Shown here: piece by piece, positions 59,586 through 64,000 of the stretch
Position numbering within the stretch: position 1 is the stretch's first letter
Layout of the letters: every line of letters begins with the position of its first letter
Assembly (NCBI GenBank): GCA_965178655.1
Contig: OZ238266.1
Span: forward strand, 992,001 to 1,056,000
Origin: GCA-2733415 sp965178655
GTDB lineage: Bacteria > Bacteroidota > Bacteroidia > Flavobacteriales > Flavobacteriaceae
Reading direction: 5' to 3'
DNA length: 64,000 nucleotides
Program-made: the position numbers and the translations under genes
The notes under the pieces: model-generated
What the model saw: the letters and a program-made list of their open reading frames with translations, nothing else
The model's database searches: none
Told to the model about the DNA's origin: nothing

Positions 59586-60839
59586 TTATTCCTTTACAAT
59601 AATTTGCAAAGTTGTTTTGTGCTGTTGCTTGAACAACAACTCCCTATCTTGAATAATAACAGGTAAATCTGTACTGTTAGCATGCCTAATAGTATATAAT
59701 GCCACTTTTTTATGGCAAGACACTTTAAATTTTAAGCTTAACTCTTGTATAGCAGTATCTATAGAACCGTATAAGTCATGTACACAAACCATAAAGCTAA
59801 TTGCTGAATTCTGAATAACATCAACTTTTAGTTTGTTTTGGTGTAGTACTGAAAATATCTCACTAATATTTTCTTCTACTATAAACGAAAAATCTAATGA
59901 TGATAGCGATAATAGCACTTGATTTTTCTTTACAATATAACACGGTATAAAAGGAGATAATTGTTCATAATTACCTACAGATGTGCCTTTGTTTAATGGA
60001 TTTACAAACGACTTTACATACAATGGTATTTGTTTTTTCTGGATAGGTTGCAATGTTTTTGGGTGAATCACTGATGCCCCATAAAAAGCCAATTCAATAG
60101 CCTCTTCATAAGGTATTTTTTCGAGTAATGCTGTGTTTTTAAAATAACGCGGATCAGCATTTAAAACCCCTGGTACATCTTTCCAGATAGTTACCGAGGT
60201 GGCATTTAAGCAGTACGCAAAAATTGCAGCTGTATAATCGCTCCCTTCCCTACCTAATGTGGTTGTGTTATGATTTAAATCTGCACCCAAAAAACCTTGT
60301 GTTATTGTGGTACTATTTATACCTACCTCCTTTTTAATACACTGTTCTGTGGCAGTCCAATCTACTGTTGCGTCTTGATATTTATCATCGGTTTGTAATA
60401 CTGTTCGCACATCAAGCCATGTGTTTTTAATGTTTTGTGTGTTTAAATAAGCCGATATAATAGTGGTAGACAACAACTCTCCATAAGGCACCACTTGATC
60501 ATATACATAGCTGTAATTAGTATTGGTATTCTTTGTTAAAAACTGCTGAAGCGACCTAAACAACTCATTTGCTTGTCTATACACCTCATCATTTTTATCC
60601 TCAAACAACTCCTCTAGCAGAGTAAAATGATATGTTTTTACATACTGTACTGCCGATGGTAATTCTTCTGAATCTGTTTTATAACATGATACAATACGCT
60701 CAAAAGCATTGGTCATTTTCCCCATTGCAGATATTACAATTACTAGATTATCATGACCAACTTGCTGTAATACAGACACCATATTCCGAACACCTGAAGC
60801 ATCTTTTACAGAAGCCCCCCCAAATTTAAAAACACGCAT
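59586..60839 (-). CDS. aspartate kinase
   Basis: The 417-residue protein has the aspartokinase start MRVFKFGGASVKD, then QGFLGADLNHNTTTLGREGSDYTAAI, GVLNADPRY and a C-terminal ACT domain region (about 310-410) that is likely the site of feedback control. An in-frame upstream ATG (60858-60860) precedes a Lys-rich leader; ATG 60837-60839 matches the family start. It makes aspartyl phosphate for lysine, threonine and methionine. It is monofunctional (no homoserine dehydrogenase domain) and has its own promoter. Confidence 0.93.
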   Translation of the reverse strand: MRVFKFGGASVKDASGVRNMVSVLQQVGHDNLVIVISAMGKMTNAFERIVSCYKTDSEELPSAVQYVKTYHFTLLEELFEDKNDEVYRQANELFRSLQQFLTKNTNTNYSYVYDQVVPYGELLSTTIISAYLNTQNIKNTWLDVRTVLQTDDKYQDATVDWTATEQCIKKEVGINSTTITQGFLGADLNHNTTTLGREGSDYTAAIFAYCLNATSVTIWKDVPGVLNADPRYFKNTALLEKIPYEEAIELAFYGASVIHPKTLQPIQKKQIPLYVKSFVNPLNKGTSVGNYEQLSPFIPCYIVKKNQVLLSLSSLDFSFIVEENISEIFSVLHQNKLKVDVIQNSAISFMVCVHDLYGSIDTAIQELSLKFKVSCHKKVALYTIRHANSTDLPVIIQDRELLFKQQHKTTLQIIVKE

Positions 60840-60861
60840 ATTAAAGCTTTTTTTATACATA

Positions 60862-60890
60862 CAAAGTTAACAAAACACCCTATAAAACAA
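60862..60890 (-). promoter_or_regulatory. promoter of the aspartate kinase gene
   Basis: On the minus strand TTG (60888-60890) precedes TAACTTTG (60862-60869) by 18 bases. The predicted transcript begins near 60857, about 18 bases before the chosen start ATG, so the upstream ATG at 60858-60860 would sit at or before the transcript start. Confidence 0.72.
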
Positions 60891-60951
60891 TCTCTTGGTA
60901 GAAATAATTTATTTTTATCATACTAAATCCTAAACTTAAATCGGGATTATG

Positions 60952-60959
60952 TATTTTTG
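60952..60959 (+). promoter_or_regulatory. -7 box of the fbp promoter
   Basis: TATTTTTG matches TAnnTTTG, 25 bases before the fbp ATG. No clear -33 element. Confidence 0.5.
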
Positions 60960-60984
60960 CCACAAATATCACATATAATAACCC

Positions 60985-62007
60985 ATGGCAAACAAACACA
61001 AAACATTAGGTGAATTTATCATTGAGCACCAAAAAAGTTTTCAATACTCTTCTGGCGAACTTTCTAGATTAATAAACTCTATTAGATTGGCTGCAAAAGT
61101 AGTAAATCATGAAATTAGAAAAGCAGGATTAGTAGATATTACTGGTGCGGCAGGAGATATTAATATTCAAGGAGAAGCACAACAAAAACTTGATGTATAT
61201 GCTAACGATATTTTTAAGGAAACCCTTATTAACCGTGAAATTGTTTGTGGTATTGCTTCTGAAGAAGAAGATGATTTTGTTATTGTAGAAGGTAGTAACA
61301 AGAAAAATGAAAACAAATATGTTTTAATGATGGACCCCCTAGATGGCTCATCAAATATTGATGTAAACGTATCGGTAGGAACTATTTTTTCAATTTACCG
61401 CAGAGTAACTCCCGTAGGAACTCCAGTAACAATGGAAGACTTTTTACAACCTGGAAACAAACAAGTGGCTGCAGGATATGTTGCCTATGGTACTTCTACT
61501 ATGATGGTATTTACAACTGGAGATGGTGTAAACGGTTTTACATTAAACCCAGCCATTGGAACCTTTTACTTGTCGCACCCAAATATGACAATGAAAGACA
61601 CCGGAAAAATCTATTCTGTTAGTGAAGGCTATTATGCACACTTTCAAAAAGGAATGCAAGAATACTTAAAATACTGTAAACTTGAAGAAGGAGACAGACC
61701 ATATACCGCAAGATATATTGGCTCTTTAGTAGCTGATTTTCACAGAAATTTATTAAAAGGCGGCATCTATATCTACCCACGTAGCAAAACCGCTCCGAAT
61801 GGTAAATTACGTTTGCTTTATGAATGTAACCCTATGGCGTTTATTGCAGAGCAAGCCGGCGGAAAAGCTAGTGACGGATTTACCCGTGTGCTAGACATTC
61901 AACCTACAGAACTGCACCAACGTATTCCGTTTTATACCGGAAGCACAAAAATGGTAGAAAAATCTGAAGAATTTATGAGTATGTACAATACCAATAAAGG
62001 TCTCTAA
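60985..62007 (+). CDS. fbp: class 1 fructose-1,6-bisphosphatase
   Basis: The 340-residue protein has the class 1 FBPase metal-binding loops EEEDDF and MDPLDGSSNIDVNVSVGTIFSIY, then LYECNPMAFIAEQAGGKASDG in the C-terminal half. It hydrolyses fructose-1,6-bisphosphate in gluconeogenesis. It is monocistronic, with a likely promoter upstream and a terminator downstream, and is convergent to the TerB gene. Length and motifs are normal. Confidence 0.96.
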   Translation: MANKHKTLGEFIIEHQKSFQYSSGELSRLINSIRLAAKVVNHEIRKAGLVDITGAAGDINIQGEAQQKLDVYANDIFKETLINREIVCGIASEEEDDFVIVEGSNKKNENKYVLMMDPLDGSSNIDVNVSVGTIFSIYRRVTPVGTPVTMEDFLQPGNKQVAAGYVAYGTSTMMVFTTGDGVNGFTLNPAIGTFYLSHPNMTMKDTGKIYSVSEGYYAHFQKGMQEYLKYCKLEEGDRPYTARYIGSLVADFHRNLLKGGIYIYPRSKTAPNGKLRLLYECNPMAFIAEQAGGKASDGFTRVLDIQPTELHQRIPFYTGSTKMVEKSEEFMSMYNTNKGL

Positions 62008-62023
62008 TTTTAAATGACAATAA

Positions 62024-62056
62024 TAAAAAAGCCACGCAATGCGTGGCTTTTTTATT
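62024..62056. terminator. bidirectional terminator after fbp
   Basis: AAAAAAGCCACGCA and TGCGTGGCTTTTTT form a perfect palindrome with a 14-bp stem. It serves fbp and the convergent TerB-like gene. Confidence 0.94.
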
Positions 62057-62072
62057 AAATTTATTTAGTGTA

Positions 62073-62495
62073 CTATTTAATCTTTTCCGAAAATGAAGGC
62101 ATATCATTTACTCCTGAAGCAACTAAATCTAATGCCTTAGAAACAATAGACGACACATCCGAAGTTGAAAAACCTAAGCCTATAGCAATACGCTCTAATA
62201 TGGCTACTTGATTTTCCTTTACATCTAAATCAACATATACCATACGTGTTAAATCAAACAGGCGTTCTAAACGGCGACTGTATGTTGTTGGCGGATTAAT
62301 TGGATATGATGTTGGGTTTTCTAAAATCTCTGAAAAAGCTTGCCTTGAGATGCTTAATTTTTGTGCTATTCGCTCTAAAAAGGCTTGCTCTGAAGCTACA
62401 ATTTCTCCATCACTTAATGCCACACGAACAATCGCTGCAAAGTGACCTTGGTTTCTTTCTACGAAACCACTTGAATATAAATCTTTTATTGACAT
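62073..62495 (-). CDS. TerB-like protein
   Basis: This 140-residue all-helical protein has the TerB signature: ALSDGEIVASEQAFLERIAQKL with acidic residues on two helices that bind metal in TerB structures, and further RLFDLTRMVYVDLDVKENQ and ERIAIGLG segments. Tellurite-resistance genes (TerC, TerD) are not adjacent, so a general cytoplasmic stress or metal role is possible. It starts near 62495 with no clear promoter. Confidence 0.88.
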   Translation of the reverse strand: MSIKDLYSSGFVERNQGHFAAIVRVALSDGEIVASEQAFLERIAQKLSISRQAFSEILENPTSYPINPPTTYSRRLERLFDLTRMVYVDLDVKENQVAILERIAIGLGFSTSDVSSIVSKALDLVASGVNDMPSFSEKIK

Positions 62496-62604
62496 AGGGA
62501 CTTGTTTTTTATCAAATATACGAATTACTTAAAAGATTAACGTTTTTTAAAAGATAAAATAGTGTTAAATATGTTTTACTATTTATAGAAGCATATCCTT
62601 ATTT

Positions 62605-62696
62605 CAATAAAAAAACTTTTCCTACTGCCAAAGGACTTATCCAGCCGGCTGTTGTAGTGAAAAGTTTCTTAAGTTCTTACGAACAAGGCAAAAATA
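62605..62696 (-). ncRNA. candidate small structured RNA (unrecognised)
   Basis: In a gap with no ORF, a minus-strand -7 box TATTTTTG (62689-62696) is followed by a hairpin GTTC-GTAA-GAAC (about 62674-62685). Next comes a large hairpin: AAACTTTTC (62659-62667) pairs with GAAAAGTTT (62613-62621), the stem continues as CTAC/GTAG and GCC/GGC, and an inner GGA-x4-TCC loop tops it. A run of T follows, as in an intrinsic terminator. The transcript would be about 80 bases. I do not recognise the family; no -33 box is clear. Confidence 0.5.
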
Positions 62697-62727
62697 CACA
62701 AAATAAATTTAACGTTTAAATTATCGC

Positions 62728-62765
62728 ATAAAAAAACCTTTCGAAAAATCGAAAGGTTTTTTATC
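62728..62765. terminator. bidirectional terminator by tRNA-Leu
   Basis: AACCTTTCGA and TCGAAAGGTT form a 10-bp stem extended by A/T pairs on both sides, terminating the minus-strand tRNA-Leu transcript. Confidence 0.9.
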
Positions 62766-62768
62766 TTG

Positions 62769-62850
62769 TACAGGCGGAGAGACTCGAACTCTCACACCTC
62801 GCGGCACTAGATCCTAAGTCTAGCGTGTCTACCAATTCCACCACGCCTGC
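62769..62850 (-). tRNA. tRNA-Leu (anticodon TAG)
   Basis: On the minus strand the gene starts GCAGGCG (62844-62850) and its partner CGCCTGT ends at 62770, with A62769 as discriminator. There is a first-pair G-T wobble. The D-arm GGTGGAATTGGTAGACAC, T-arm GAGAGTTCGAGTCTCTC and a variable arm longer than usual (about TGCCGCGAGGTGT) are typical of a class II leucine tRNA. The anticodon loop CTTAGGA gives TAG, which reads CUA. No CCA is encoded. Confidence 0.94.
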
Positions 62851-62863
62851 AAGTTTGAGTCTG

Positions 62864-62893
62864 CAAATATACAGATAACTTTAAATATACAAA
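62864..62893 (-). promoter_or_regulatory. promoter of tRNA-Leu
   Basis: On the minus strand TTTG (62890-62893) is followed after 18 bases by TATATTTG (62864-62871), a full Bacteroidetes promoter match about 14 bases before the mature 5' end. Confidence 0.82.
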
Positions 62894-62956
62894 CCAAAAA
62901 ACAAAAAAAATAACCACTGTTTTTTGTACCTTTATCCGCATAAAAAAAATAACCCT

Positions 62957-64000
62957 ATGACTGATTTAAAAAATTATATAGAAAATAACAAAGATCGCTT
63001 TTTACAAGAGCTTGTAGATTTACTAAAAGTACCTTCTATAAGCGCCGATCCTGCATATAAAAAAGATGTTAATCATACCGCTACTATTGTAAAAAAACGT
63101 CTTGAGCAAGCAGGTTGTGATACCGTTGAAATTTGCGAAACTGATGGATTTCCTATTGTATATGCCGAAAAAATAATTGACCCTAAATTACCTACCGTAT
63201 TGGTATATGGGCATTATGATGTGCAACCAGCAGACCCTATTGAATTATGGACCTCACCACCTTTTGAGCCTGTAATTAAAACTACCGAAAAACACCCTGA
63301 AGGGGCTATTTTTGCGCGTGGTGCTTGTGATGATAAAGGACAAATGTACATGCATGTAAAAGCACTAGAGTTTATGACCTCTACCAACCAATTGCCTTGT
63401 AATGTAAAATTTATGATTGAAGGCGAAGAAGAAGTAGGGTCGGTTAATTTAGGTGTTTTTGTAAAAAACAATCAAGACAAATTAAAAAACGATGTTATTC
63501 TAATCTCTGATACCGGAATGATTGCCAATGACATCCCTTCTATTACTACAGGATTAAGAGGCCTTAGTTATGTAGAAGTTGAAGTTACTGGACCAAACAG
63601 AGATTTACACTCCGGCTTATACGGCGGTGCTGTAGCAAACCCTATTAATGTATTAACTAAGATGATTGCTTCATTGCACGACGAAAATAATCATATCACC
63701 ATTCCTGGTTTTTATGATGGTGTAGAAGAATTGTCTCGTGAAGAACGTGATGAAATGGCAAAAGCGCCTTTTTCATTAGAAGCCTATAAAGATGCTTTAA
63801 AAATTGATGCTGTATATGGCGAAAAAGGATATACTACCAACGAACGAAATGCTATTCGTCCTACCTTAGATGTAAATGGTATTTGGGGAGGGTATATTGG
63901 CGAAGGCGCAAAAACAGTTATTGCCAGCAAAGCCTATGCTAAAATATCTATGCGATTAGTTCCTAATCAAGATTGGGAAACTATTACAGATTTATTTAAA
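62957..64000 (+). CDS. M20 family dipeptidase, N-terminal part (truncated by window end)
   Basis: The frame is open from ATG 62957 to the end of the window (348 codons), so about the last quarter is missing. Zinc ligands are visible: His86 and Asp88 in YGHYDVQPAD, Asp125 in GACDDKGQ, and the Glu pair near 156-158 in EGEEEVGS. The LHSGLYGG segment near 210 and dimerisation domain are typical of the CNDP-type dipeptidases. It cleaves dipeptides in the cytoplasm; no signal peptide. It lies divergent from tRNA-Leu. Confidence 0.93.
   Translation, partial: MTDLKNYIENNKDRFLQELVDLLKVPSISADPAYKKDVNHTATIVKKRLEQAGCDTVEICETDGFPIVYAEKIIDPKLPTVLVYGHYDVQPADPIELWTSPPFEPVIKTTEKHPEGAIFARGACDDKGQMYMHVKALEFMTSTNQLPCNVKFMIEGEEEVGSVNLGVFVKNNQDKLKNDVILISDTGMIANDIPSITTGLRGLSYVEVEVTGPNRDLHSGLYGGAVANPINVLTKMIASLHDENNHITIPGFYDGVEELSREERDEMAKAPFSLEAYKDALKIDAVYGEKGYTTNERNAIRPTLDVNGIWGGYIGEGAKTVIASKAYAKISMRLVPNQDWETITDLFK

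Noticed and set aside
1..64000. CRISPR arrays, prophage or restriction-modification systems
   Set aside because: No regularly spaced repeats, phage structural genes or methyltransferase-nuclease pairs were seen in the window.

Overview
This window looks like chromosomal DNA from a low-GC member of the Bacteroidetes, most likely Flavobacteriaceae. The signs are: AT-rich sequence; promoters of the Bacteroidetes type (TTTG, about 19 bases, then TAnnTTTG) before many genes; few Shine-Dalgarno sequences; a secreted protein with a type IX secretion sorting tail; a FecI/FecR/TonB-receptor cassette; a GT117 (DUF2723) membrane protein; and many Bacteroidetes-restricted families (DUF3127, DUF4286, DUF4301, DUF6428, DUF6794). 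Most of the window is ordinary housekeeping backbone.

Layout. 1-4.8 kb: 3' end of a glutaryl-CoA dehydrogenase gene, tRNA-Gln, a large GT117 protein and a small membrane protein. 4.9-9.3 kb: a translation block rplM-rpsI-rpsB-tsf followed by pyrH-frr. 9.4-14.9 kb: an RND-type exporter, asnS and rpoN. 14.9-16.7 kb: a repeat-like intergenic stretch, an outer-membrane barrel protein and a DUF6794 secreted protein. 16.9-20.3 kb: an active/inactive pair of M16 peptidases. 20.3-24.1 kb: an EamA transporter, a metal-binding lipoprotein with a Cys/Lys-rich tail, ahcY and a phosphopantetheinyl transferase.

24.1-29.8 kb is a vitamin B1 acquisition locus: thiamine-binding protein, PnuC-type permease, NadR-like kinase, DUF4301 protein, ArfB-like release factor, then a TPP riboswitch in front of a TonB-dependent receptor. 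The receptor would bring thiamine across the outer membrane, the PnuC-type permease across the inner membrane, and the kinase would trap it. 30-34.7 kb: greA with a hairpin leader, a HIT protein, a histidine kinase, a flavin reductase-like protein, a DUF3127 protein with an SSB-like tail, and aat. 34,688-36,081 is a complete IS3-family insertion sequence with recognisable ends and a programmed -1 frameshift site. It separates the convergent ExbB/ExbD operon from a bidirectional terminator.

36-47 kb, mostly minus strand: ExbD-ExbD-membrane protein-ExbB, asparaginase, acyltransferase, TatD, an Nfu/Mrp iron-sulfur pair, an alkyltransferase-like protein, a LysE exporter, trmB and a PhoR/PhoB-like two-component system. 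47-52 kb: a T9SS-exported lamin-tail protein, DUF4286, rsmA and a probably leaderless mgtE. 52.4-56.5 kb: ECF sigma factor, FecR anti-sigma factor and TonB receptor. 56.5-64 kb: a D-2-hydroxyacid dehydrogenase, small membrane proteins, a DUF6428-arsenate reductase pair, aspartate kinase, fbp, a TerB-like protein, a candidate small RNA, tRNA-Leu and the start of an M20 dipeptidase.

I found no prophage, CRISPR array or obvious defence island. The best candidates for something undescribed are the structured minus-strand RNA near 62.6 kb, the hairpin leader of greA, the Cys/Lys-tailed metal-binding lipoprotein, the DUF3127 protein with an SSB-type tip, and the DUF6428-ArsC pair without an efflux pump. 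All positions and motifs were read by eye; no database search or folding program was run.
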